Source: an uncultured Lachnospiraceae bacterium (GTDB lineage Bacteria > Bacillota > Clostridia > Lachnospirales > Lachnospiraceae). From it: a stretch of 64,000 bases of DNA. This document shows positions 35,309 through 42,855 of this stretch, one piece after another. Under the pieces are notes generated by a model. That model saw only the letters and a list, made by a program, of their open reading frames with translations. It was not told where the DNA came from and did not search any database. The stretch is from contig CADBRN010000020.1 of the NCBI GenBank assembly GCA_902797025.1, positions 27,499 to 91,498 on the forward strand, given 5' to 3'. Position numbers and translations under genes: made by a program. Positions within the stretch are counted from its first letter, which is position 1; every line of letters begins with the position of its first letter.

Positions 35309-36553
35309 ATGAACAGAAGAAGAGTAGCGGTGACCGGACTTGGAACCGTCAACCCGACCGGAAAATCGGTTGCGGAGAGCTGGGATCATATTCGAAACGG
35401 AATGAGCGGAATCGGCGAGATCACACTCTTCGATACAACCGATTTCAAGACGAAGGTGGCCGGCGAGGTCAAAGATTTTGATCCGTTTGAACGGATCGAA
35501 AAAAAATCCGCGAAAAGAATGGCGCGATTCGCTCAGTTTGCGGTCTGGGCGGCTGACGAAGCGCTTGAGGACAGCGGTATTCTTGAATCGGCGGATGTCG
35601 ACAGGAACAGAATCGGCGTATTGATCTCCAGCGGTATCGGAGGCATCGACGTGATCGAGAACGAGCATGACCGCGGAGAGGCGAAGGGATTCGAACGGGT
35701 CAGCCCGTTCTTTGTCCCGATGGCGATCGCAAATATGGCAAGCGCCCACGTGGCGATCGAAAACGGCCTGAGAGGAATGTGTTCCTGCGTCGTCACCGCC
35801 TGTGCGGGAGGCAGCAATGCGATCGGCGACGCCTTCCACCGGATCCGCGACGGATATGAGGACGCATTTGTCTGCGGCGGCGCGGAGGCGTGCATCACCG
35901 ATCTCGTCGTCGGGGGATTTTCGAGTCTGAAAGCACTCACCCAGAGCACGGATCCTGCGCGCGCCAGTATCCCGTTTGACGCGGATCGGAGCGGTTTCGT
36001 CATCGGCGAGGGCAGCGGCATCCTGATTCTCGAGGAGCTGGAGCACGCGAAACGCAGAGGAGCCCATATTTACGCGGAAATCGTCGGATACGGCGCAAAC
36101 TGCGACGCGTACCATATGACAGCACCGTCTCCGGATGGAGAAGGCGCGGCGGCCTGCATGGAGCTGGCTCTTGCGGACGGCGGTGTGGGAAAGGAAGAAG
36201 TTGATTACATCAATGCGCACGGAACCTCCACACACCTGAATGATCTCGGCGAGACGCAGGCGGTGAAACGTGTTTTCGGCGGGAGAGCATACGAAATTCC
36301 CGTGTCCAGTACGAAGTCCATGACCGGGCATCTTCTGGGAGGCGCCGGAGCGATCGAGGGCGTTTTCACGGTAAAAGCGGTCAGCGAAGGATTTATCCCG
36401 CCGACGGTCGGGCTGAAGAATCCGGATCCGGAATGTGATCTTGATTATGTGCCCAATACAGGGAGAGAACGGGAAATCCGCTGCGCGATGAGCGATAATC
36501 TTGGCTTTGGCGGCCACAACGCGTGTGTCGTCTTCAAAAAGTACGAGAATTGA
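35309..36553 (+). CDS. fabF: Beta-ketoacyl-ACP synthase II
   Basis: Elongates acyl-ACP by two carbons. The 414-residue thiolase-fold protein has the catalytic cysteine in VTACAGGSNAIGDA, the two histidines in NAHGTSTHLNDLGE and GHLLGGAGAIE, and the ending NLGFGGHNACVVFKKY. The ATG follows ACGGAGGT. It is the last enzyme gene of the operon. fabZ, which would normally lie nearby for dehydration, is absent from the window. Confidence 0.97.
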   Translation: MNRRRVAVTGLGTVNPTGKSVAESWDHIRNGMSGIGEITLFDTTDFKTKVAGEVKDFDPFERIEKKSAKRMARFAQFAVWAADEALEDSGILESADVDRNRIGVLISSGIGGIDVIENEHDRGEAKGFERVSPFFVPMAIANMASAHVAIENGLRGMCSCVVTACAGGSNAIGDAFHRIRDGYEDAFVCGGAEACITDLVVGGFSSLKALTQSTDPARASIPFDADRSGFVIGEGSGILILEELEHAKRRGAHIYAEIVGYGANCDAYHMTAPSPDGEGAAACMELALADGGVGKEEVDYINAHGTSTHLNDLGETQAVKRVFGGRAYEIPVSSTKSMTGHLLGGAGAIEGVFTVKAVSEGFIPPTVGLKNPDPECDLDYVPNTGREREIRCAMSDNLGFGGHNACVVFKKYEN

Positions 36554-36578
36554 CAGAGCGTGAAATGGGGGTGCGGAT

Positions 36579-37037
36579 ATGCTCGGAAGCGAGATCAATG
36601 ATTTTTATAATAAATTCAGACTGCATTTCTTTATGAAGGTGTTTTCGAAATTCGAGAATCGTGAGGCGACGCTGACCACCGTGGAATCCTTCAGTATGGA
36701 GGGGATTATGGCGCTCGGAGAGCCGACGGTATCTGAATTTGCGAGAATGATGGGGATCTCGGCGCCGAACGCGGCGTACAAAATCAACAGCCTGATCCAG
36801 AAGGGGTATGTGGAAAAAATCCAGTCGGAAAATGATCACCGTGAGTATCATCTGAAACCGACACAGAAATTTATGAATTATTACAATCTGAATTTCGAAT
36901 ATCTCGATAAGATCACGAAACGGATACGCGAGAGGTTTTCCGAAGAGGATTACGAAAAACTCGAGTCGATGATGCACATCATCAACACCGAACTGATGCC
37001 GGAACTGGATCTCGACCGCTTTAAGGGTCAGGAGTAA
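36579..37037 (+). CDS. MarR-family regulator, probable repressor of the fatty-acid operon
   Basis: A 152-residue winged-helix protein. The recognition region (EPTVSEFARMMGISAPNAAYKINSL) and wing (GYVEKIQSENDHREYHL) match the MarR fold. The first and last helices would form the dimer interface. It is the last gene of the fatty-acid operon, 25 bases after fabF, and a terminator follows. FabT, the MarR repressor of fatty-acid synthesis in streptococci, sits at the start of a similar cluster, so a FabT-like role is likely. The twin palindromes at 29403-29485 are the natural operator candidates. The effector is probably acyl-ACP; that is known for FabT only. Confidence 0.85.
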   Translation: MLGSEINDFYNKFRLHFFMKVFSKFENREATLTTVESFSMEGIMALGEPTVSEFARMMGISAPNAAYKINSLIQKGYVEKIQSENDHREYHLKPTQKFMNYYNLNFEYLDKITKRIRERFSEEDYEKLESMMHIINTELMPELDLDRFKGQE

Positions 37038-37081
37038 AAAACAGACGGGACTGCCGCGATGTGGAAGTCCCGTCTGTTTGT
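37038..37081. terminator. Bidirectional terminator between marR and nudC
   Basis: A 14-base perfect stem (37039-37052 with 37066-37079) has Ts following on both strands. It ends the fatty-acid operon from the left and the luxS-nudC unit from the right. Confidence 0.88.
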
Positions 37082-37111
37082 TTACCCGGCGGCGCACGTC
37101 TCCGGCCGGCG

Positions 37112-37957
37112 TCAGCGGGGATAGGTTCCGTTTTTGAAAACCGTCATCATCTCACTTGTCAGGGCGATGTGTTCGATATCGTCCGGAACGTCTTCGGGGC
37201 CGAACCAGCCCGCTTCGGAGAGCTCATCCTCCTGCAGAGTCAGGCGGCTGTCTCCGTCCAGATCGCAGAAAAATCCCATCAGAAGCGAGTTCGAGAACGG
37301 CCAGGGCTGGCTCTTGTAGAAGCGGAGGTTTTTGACGCGGATTCCTACTTCTTCCATGACTTCCCGGTGAACCGTCTCCTCGACGGACTCCCCGATTTCG
37401 GTGAAGCCGGCGATCAGTGCGTAGCGCCGGTACGAACCGCCCGCGTATTTGCTCATCAAGATCCTGCCGTTGTTGATCACGCCGACGATGACGCCGGGGC
37501 TGATCCGCGGATAGACGGTCAGACCGCATTTCGGGCAGCGGACCATCCGTTCCTTATGATCCTTCTCCATTTTCCCGCCGCATCTTCCGCAGTACACATG
37601 AGCTCCGTACCATTCATACAGAGAATGACCGGTCACGCCTGCGAAGGAACGCACCATCGGCTCCGCGGTGCGGAAGATTTTCATCGGCTGAAAAGAAAAG
37701 CCCTCCGGAATGAATCCGTCCCGGACTTCGCCCAGAAAATAAGCTTTGTCGTCGATTGAAAACAAGTACGTGTAACCAATATCGGCGTCCCTGAAATCTG
37801 CGACGGTCGGATAGGTGAGATGCCCGTCCCCGTCGTACCGCACGAGGGTGAGAGAACCGTCGTACACGAGTACCCGCTCCTCGGCGTGCGGCACCGTGTT
37901 CGGCTGCTCGTCGTGAAATTCGTTGTGAAAAATCTTCGGTGAAATATCCTGTATCAT
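37112..37957 (-). CDS. nudC: NAD(+)/NADH diphosphatase (NudC family Nudix hydrolase)
   Basis: Cleaves NAD(H) to nicotinamide mononucleotide and AMP; related enzymes also remove NAD caps from RNA. The 281-residue protein has an N-terminal domain, a four-cysteine zinc ribbon (CGRCGGK and CPKCG near residues 125-145), the segment YPRISPGVIV and a complete Nudix box from GFTEIGESVEET to REVMEEVGI. The SQPWPF segment that marks NADH-specific members follows it. The ATG at 37957 (minus strand) follows GGAGGAAAC. It starts 41 bases after luxS and is probably co-transcribed with it. Confidence 0.93.
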   Translation of the reverse strand: MIQDISPKIFHNEFHDEQPNTVPHAEERVLVYDGSLTLVRYDGDGHLTYPTVADFRDADIGYTYLFSIDDKAYFLGEVRDGFIPEGFSFQPMKIFRTAEPMVRSFAGVTGHSLYEWYGAHVYCGRCGGKMEKDHKERMVRCPKCGLTVYPRISPGVIVGVINNGRILMSKYAGGSYRRYALIAGFTEIGESVEETVHREVMEEVGIRVKNLRFYKSQPWPFSNSLLMGFFCDLDGDSRLTLQEDELSEAGWFGPEDVPDDIEHIALTSEMMTVFKNGTYPR

Positions 37958-37998
37958 CCCAGTTTCCTCCGGCTACTGCAAAAAATCTTCCGGTTCTT

Positions 37999-38475
37999 TT
38001 ATTCCGGGTACACGAGGCGGTCCGGCCCGATGTGATCCAGAACCGTGAGGTAACGGCGTGCGTAGTAATGCGCCATATTGAGGTTCATATCAAGATAGTT
38101 TCCGCAGTCCTTCGCGGAAGCCCCCGGAATTTCGCCCTCGAAATCACGGATGAATTTAAACATTTTTGTGACAAGCGGCACGATATCGGCGCTTGAAAGA
38201 CTGCCCGCGAGGAGAAGGTAGAAGCCGGTGCGGCATCCCATCGGCCCGAAGTAGATGACGCGGTCTTTCCACACCGGATCATTACGAAGAAACGTCGCGC
38301 CGAGATGCTCGATGGCGTGAACCTCAGCGGTATTCATGACCGGCTCGTCGTTCGGACTCGTGATGCGCAGATCGAATGTTGTGACGGCGGAATTGCCGAC
38401 CAGATCCTGCCTTGATACGTAAACACCCGGCTGGAGTTTCAGATGATTGATAGTAAAGCTTGCGATTTTTTCCAT
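37999..38475 (-). CDS. luxS: S-ribosylhomocysteine lyase (autoinducer-2 synthase)
   Basis: Splits S-ribosylhomocysteine to homocysteine and the autoinducer-2 precursor, as part of the activated methyl cycle. The 158-residue metalloenzyme has the metal ligands in HAIEHLGATFLRN and in KDCGNYLDMNL, and the catalytic cysteine in GPMGCRTGFYLL. The start at 38475 follows AAAGGAGT at good spacing; an in-frame ATG 27 bases upstream overlaps that site. Its partner nucleosidase is not in the window. Confidence 0.97.
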   Translation of the reverse strand: MEKIASFTINHLKLQPGVYVSRQDLVGNSAVTTFDLRITSPNDEPVMNTAEVHAIEHLGATFLRNDPVWKDRVIYFGPMGCRTGFYLLLAGSLSSADIVPLVTKMFKFIRDFEGEIPGASAKDCGNYLDMNLNMAHYYARRYLTVLDHIGPDRLVYPE

Positions 38476-38542
38476 GTTGCAGACTCCTTTCCGGATCATC
38501 ATAACAGAAGCGGGGGAGATTTGACAGAATTTTCTTTTTCGA

Positions 38543-38571
38543 TTGAGAAGGAATATCCGATATGTTAGTAT
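38543..38571 (+). promoter_or_regulatory. Promoter of trkA-trkH
   Basis: TTGAGA (38543-38548), a 17-base spacer and TAGTAT (38566-38571). The trkA start codon is about 105 bases downstream. The same 201-base gap must also carry the luxS promoter on the other strand, which I could not place. Confidence 0.6.
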
Positions 38572-38676
38572 AAGAAATTAAGCGTTCATGATTAACCGGC
38601 GCCGGATCGTTCCGCTTGAGAAATGATTCCGCGCGTTATTGTAAGACAGCTTGATTTTTTGAGGGTAGGAGAAGAC

Positions 38677-40053
38677 ATGCAGATAATGATTGTGGGATGC
38701 GGAAAGATCGGAAGAGATCTCGCCGAGACCCTTTCAATAGAGAACAACAATGTCACAATCGTTGACAAAAATGAACAGGTTGTGCAGAATATGTCAATTT
38801 TGTACGATGTGATGGGAGTTGTCGGAAACGGTACAAGTTACAGTACACTTAAGGAAGCGGGTCTTGAGGATACGGATATTCTGATCGCGGTCACGCAGAG
38901 TGATGAGGTCAATCTTCTGACCTGTGTTATGGCCCGGCAGAAGAGCAAATGCCATACCATCGCCCGCGTGCGCAATCCGATTTATTCCGAGGAGCGTCAT
39001 TTTCTCCGATCGGAGCTGCAGCTTTCCATGACGATCAATCCGGAGCTCGAAGCAGCCCGTGAGATGGTGAGTATCCTGAATTTCCCGAATGCGATGGAGG
39101 TGGATACCCTCGGAAAATCGGACATCCGTATGTTTCGTTTCCGTAATCCGAAGAATTCCATGCTGAGCGGAGAGCCTCTCGGCGTTGTGTCGCAGAAATT
39201 CCGAGGCACGATTCTTGTGTGCATCGTCGAGCGCGGGGACGATGTTATCATACCGAACGGCGACTTTGTGCTTCAGGAAAATGATATTGTCGGCATCATT
39301 GCCAAGGTGAGGGATATTGAAAAATTCTTCAAGGCGATCGGGATGCCGTTCCGACCGGTGAAAAACTGCATGATCGTCGGAGGGGGAGGCATTTCCTACT
39401 ATCTCACGCGGCTTCTCACGATGCACGGGATCAAGGTCAAGATCATCGAGCAGAGTCTTTCCCGCTGCGGAGAACTCAGCAGAGAGTTCCCGGAGGCCAC
39501 CGTCTGCTGCGGAGACGGTACGGACCGGACGGTTCTGGATGAGGAGTGCGTCGAGAGCATGGATTCATTCGTCGCGTGCACCGGCATCGATGAGATCAAC
39601 GCGATTCTTTCGCTCTATGCACAGGGCAAGGTGCGGAAAGTGATCACAAAGATGAACCATGTGGATTTCAACGACGTGATCGACGATCTGAATCTGAGCA
39701 CCGTCGTCAATCCGAAATCCATCATCACGCAGAAAATACTGCAGTATGTCCGGGCAACCCGCAACAGCCTTGAAAGCAACGTGGAAAGCCTGTACCGTCT
39801 CAGAGGCGGCCGCGTCGAGGTCCTTGAGTTCCTGATCAAAGGGAAGAGCGCGGCGGTCGGCGTGCCGTTCGCGGAGCTGAATCTGAAGAGCGAGGTGCTC
39901 GTCGCCGGTATCGTCCGGAACGGAAGCCTGATCGTTCCCGGGGGATCGGACTGTCTGCTCGAGGGGGATGCGGTGATTATCGTCACGACGCACAGCGGAT
40001 TCGGAGATATCACGGACATTCTTGCGGAAACATCGCGGGGTGACAGAAGATGA
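38677..40053 (+). CDS. trkA: Trk potassium transporter peripheral subunit TrkA
   Basis: A 458-residue cytoplasmic regulator that gates the potassium channel-like subunit TrkH and binds NAD(H) and nucleotides. It has two RCK repeats: the first with MIVGCGKIGRDLA and VGNGTSYSTLKEAG, the second with MIVGGGGISYYLTR and CCGDGTDRTVLDEE. A TrkA_C domain follows each. The ATG at 38677 follows GGGTAGGAG; in-frame codons further upstream would add a non-conserved tail. The stop overlaps the trkH start in ATGA. Confidence 0.95.
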   Translation: MQIMIVGCGKIGRDLAETLSIENNNVTIVDKNEQVVQNMSILYDVMGVVGNGTSYSTLKEAGLEDTDILIAVTQSDEVNLLTCVMARQKSKCHTIARVRNPIYSEERHFLRSELQLSMTINPELEAAREMVSILNFPNAMEVDTLGKSDIRMFRFRNPKNSMLSGEPLGVVSQKFRGTILVCIVERGDDVIIPNGDFVLQENDIVGIIAKVRDIEKFFKAIGMPFRPVKNCMIVGGGGISYYLTRLLTMHGIKVKIIEQSLSRCGELSREFPEATVCCGDGTDRTVLDEECVESMDSFVACTGIDEINAILSLYAQGKVRKVITKMNHVDFNDVIDDLNLSTVVNPKSIITQKILQYVRATRNSLESNVESLYRLRGGRVEVLEFLIKGKSAAVGVPFAELNLKSEVLVAGIVRNGSLIVPGGSDCLLEGDAVIIVTTHSGFGDITDILAETSRGDRR

Positions 40054-41504
40054 ACAAGCGGGTAATTGGTTGGATTATCGCGTGGGTTTTGAAACTCGAG
40101 GGCTATCTGCTCCTGTTTCCGTGCCTGATCGCCTGCATTTACCGGGACAGAGAGGGATGGGTGTATCTCGCGTTCGCGATCATCGCGATCACGGGCGGTT
40201 ATCTCCTCTCGTTTCGCGCCCCGAGAAATATGGAGATTTATCAGCGCGAGGGAAATGTCGCCGTCGGCCTCGGCTGGATCTGCATCAGCCTTTACGGCGC
40301 CCTCCCATTCGTGATGACCGGAGAAATCCCGAAGTACGTCGATGCGGTTTTTGAGATTGTTTCCGGATTTACGACGACCGGATCTTCGATCCTGAAGGAT
40401 GTCGAGGCCCTTAGCCACACATCCCTTTTCTGGCGCAGCTTTTCGCACTGGATTGGCGGGATGGGCGTGCTGGTCTTTATCCTGATGCTGCTTCCTGCAA
40501 GGGGCGGTTCGCACATGAATCTGATGAAAGCGGAGAGTCCGGGCGTCGAGGTGTCCAAGTTCGTCCCGAAGGTTAAAAATAATGCAGGGGCACTGTATAA
40601 GATTTATCTTGGCATGACCGCGGCGATGATCGTCGTGCTCCTGATTTCGGGCATGAACTGGTTTGACAGTCTCTGCATCACCTTCGGAGCGGCCGGCACC
40701 GGAGGTTTCGGCGTTCTGAACTCCAGCTGCGCCTCCTACACCGCGCTGCAGCAGTGGATCATCACAGTGGGGATGATCGCCTTCGGTGTAAATTTCACTT
40801 TTTATTTCCTTCTTGTGACAAAACACGGGAGAGAAGCAGTGAAGATGGAAGAGGTGAGGGCTTACATCGCGATCATCGTCGCGTCCGCCGTTCTGATCGC
40901 GGTCAATATTCACTGTGAATTTCCGGGGTTCTATGAAAGCTGGGGAAAAACCTTCCGCGACGCGTTCTTTCAGGTGGGAACGATCATCACGACGACCGGA
41001 TACAGCACGACCAATTTTGACCTGTGGCCGGCTTTCTCGAAAACGATCCTGTTCTTTCTGATGATCTTCGGGGCATGCGCGGGAAGTACCGGAGGCGGCA
41101 TCAAGATCAGCCGGCTGATTCTCGCGTTTAAGACGATCCGTTCTCAGCTGTACCAGATCGTGCATCCGCGCGGCGTCCGGCAGGTGACTATGAGCGGACA
41201 GATCGTAAATCCGAAAACGATCCGTTCCTGCTGCTTTTTTCTTGTGTCATATTTTGCAATTTTCGGCTTGTCGATCTTTTTGATTTCAATCGACGGCCAC
41301 GATTTTGAGACGAATATATCCGCTGTTGCGGCGACGCTGAATAATATCGGACCGGGATTCGGCGGTGTCGGTGCGACGTGTAATTTTTCATTCTTCAGCA
41401 CATTCTCGAAAATTGTACTGATTTTTAATATGCTGATCGGACGCCTTGAGATCATCCCGATTCTGATCCTGTTCTACCCCCGCACGTGGAAGAACAACGG
41501 ATGA
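40050..41504 (+). CDS. trkH: Trk potassium transporter membrane subunit TrkH
   Basis: A 484-residue membrane protein of the KtrB/TrkH superfamily: four repeated helix-pore loop-helix units around a potassium path. The four filter loops are seen as GFTTTGSSIL, GAAGTGGFGVL, TTTGYSTTNFD and NNIGPGFGGVG. The cytoplasmic gate loop near GACAGSTGGGIKISR is also present. It is coupled by a four-base overlap with trkA. Potassium uptake serves pH, turgor and membrane potential control. Confidence 0.95.
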   Translation: MNKRVIGWIIAWVLKLEGYLLLFPCLIACIYRDREGWVYLAFAIIAITGGYLLSFRAPRNMEIYQREGNVAVGLGWICISLYGALPFVMTGEIPKYVDAVFEIVSGFTTTGSSILKDVEALSHTSLFWRSFSHWIGGMGVLVFILMLLPARGGSHMNLMKAESPGVEVSKFVPKVKNNAGALYKIYLGMTAAMIVVLLISGMNWFDSLCITFGAAGTGGFGVLNSSCASYTALQQWIITVGMIAFGVNFTFYFLLVTKHGREAVKMEEVRAYIAIIVASAVLIAVNIHCEFPGFYESWGKTFRDAFFQVGTIITTTGYSTTNFDLWPAFSKTILFFLMIFGACAGSTGGGIKISRLILAFKTIRSQLYQIVHPRGVRQVTMSGQIVNPKTIRSCCFFLVSYFAIFGLSIFLISIDGHDFETNISAVAATLNNIGPGFGGVGATCNFSFFSTFSKIVLIFNMLIGRLEIIPILILFYPRTWKNNG

Positions 41505-41519
41505 GCGGAGTATGATCGG

Positions 41520-41548
41520 TTGAGCGGGAGGCTTGTGTGTGCTATACT
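41520..41548 (+). promoter_or_regulatory. Promoter of the lactonase gene
   Basis: TTGAGC (41520-41525), 17 bases, and TATACT (41543-41548) with TG one base before the -10. The lactonase start lies 53 bases downstream. Confidence 0.65.
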
Positions 41549-41600
41549 TACCCCATAATTTAAGGGTTGGTATGTCACATATTCTGAGAGGAAAAATCCG

Positions 41601-42653
41601 ATGGCAGATCATTACGTCGCGTACGCGGGAACCTATACGCTCGGCAGCAGTATCGGCATTCATCTTTACGATGTGGATGTGAATGAAGGGCGGCTTGAGG
41701 AGCGCAAGGTGTTTCCGGTCAACAATTCATCGCATCTTTGCATTTCCAGAAACGGAAAATTTCTGTATTCCATCGCCGACGAGGGGGTGGCGGTTTTCGC
41801 GATCGAAAGTGACGGCAATCTGGAGAAGATCAACCAGATTGATATCCGGGGCATGCGGGGCTGCTATCTCTCCGTCGATCCGACCGGCAAATACCTGTTC
41901 GTCGCCGGTTATCATGACGGCAAGGTGACGCTGATTCACACCCATCACGACGGGCGTCTCGGCTCCGAGGTGGACGGCGTGTTTCACCGCGGCATCGGAA
42001 GTGTCGTTGAACGGAATTTCCGTCCGCATGTTTCCTGTGTCTGTCCGACACCGGACGGCAGGTATGTGTGCGCCGTAGATAACGGCATTGATCAGGTAAA
42101 AATATACCGGATTTCAGAGGAAGGAAAGCTCAGACTCGCGGATATTCTGAGATGTCAGCTCGGGTCTGCGCCGCGGATCATGCGCTTCAGCGCGGACGGA
42201 CGGTTTGCGTATCTGAGCTGTGAGCTCGCAAATACGATCCGGGTTCTGAAATACAATCCGGACCGTCAGGATGATATTTTTGAGGAAGTCCAGGCGGTCA
42301 GCACCACATCCATCAACGTCGATGCGGCGCACGACGCGACATCCGCCATCTGCTTCGCGAAGCAGGGTGAGTATCTTTTCGCCGCGGTGGCCGGGGACAA
42401 TGTCGCGACGATGTTTCATGTGGACAGAGAGACGGGGATGCTTGAAAAACGATTTTCGCTTCCGGTGAGCGGCGAATATCCGAAGGACCTCCGGGCATTT
42501 CCGGGCGGGAACTTCATCGCTTCGGTCAATCATGAGTCGGGGTCGATCACGACATTCCATGTGGATTACGAAAAGAACATCATGCTGATGAAGGGAAAAC
42601 CGGTCCGGCTGGACACTCCAAACTGCATTCTTTTCACCAGACCGGCCGTCTGA
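41601..42653 (+). CDS. Lactonase-family beta-propeller protein (6-phosphogluconolactonase-like)
   Basis: A 350-residue cytoplasmic seven-bladed propeller of the Pgl/YkgB family, which hydrolyses 6-phosphogluconolactone or related sugar lactones. The start YVAYAGTYTLGSSIGIHLYDVD and blade segments such as VSCVCPTPDGRYVCAVDNGIDQ and PRIMRFSADGRFAYLSCE fit the family. The metal-binding residues cannot be assigned with certainty by eye. No glucose-6-phosphate dehydrogenase is nearby, so the exact substrate is open. The start follows GAGAGGAAAA. It is transcribed alone. Confidence 0.85.
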   Translation: MADHYVAYAGTYTLGSSIGIHLYDVDVNEGRLEERKVFPVNNSSHLCISRNGKFLYSIADEGVAVFAIESDGNLEKINQIDIRGMRGCYLSVDPTGKYLFVAGYHDGKVTLIHTHHDGRLGSEVDGVFHRGIGSVVERNFRPHVSCVCPTPDGRYVCAVDNGIDQVKIYRISEEGKLRLADILRCQLGSAPRIMRFSADGRFAYLSCELANTIRVLKYNPDRQDDIFEEVQAVSTTSINVDAAHDATSAICFAKQGEYLFAAVAGDNVATMFHVDRETGMLEKRFSLPVSGEYPKDLRAFPGGNFIASVNHESGSITTFHVDYEKNIMLMKGKPVRLDTPNCILFTRPAV

Positions 42654-42717
42654 TTCGACAAAGTATCGAATGATTAAAAAAAACACAATTTTGACAAGAA
42701 GTTCACTCTGATTTGTG

Positions 42718-42737
42718 TTGTATTTTTGAAAATACAA
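42718..42737. promoter_or_regulatory. 20-base palindrome, operator-like, upstream of the pyruvate oxidoreductase
   Basis: TTGTATTTT and AAAATACAA are perfect nine-base inverted arms around TG. The site starts about 50 bases before the predicted transcription start, a position typical of activators but also used by repressors. TTG...CAA ends and an AT core recall Rex sites, which report NADH/NAD ratio. This is only resemblance. Confidence 0.6.
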
Positions 42738-42769
42738 AGTTAAAATTAAGTATATATGGGAACACAACG

Positions 42770-42778
42770 TGATATAAT
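42770..42778 (+). promoter_or_regulatory. Extended -10 promoter of the pyruvate oxidoreductase gene
   Basis: TGATATAAT, a perfect extended -10. The start codon is about 77 bases downstream. A TTGACA at 42691-42696 is too far away to pair with it. Confidence 0.6.
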
Positions 42779-42855
42779 TATCGCGCTGTAAATGTGCCGG
42801 TATCGTCCGGTTCATAGTATAGTGATACAATGATTTGCATGAAGGAGGAAACATG

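Noticed and set aside
38476-38676. SAM or SAH riboswitch before luxS
   Set aside because: The gap is short, shared with trkA, and shows no paired helices of known type.
39615-41165. 516-residue minus-strand open frame across trkA and trkH
   Set aside because: Antisense to two well-supported genes; no domain seen.
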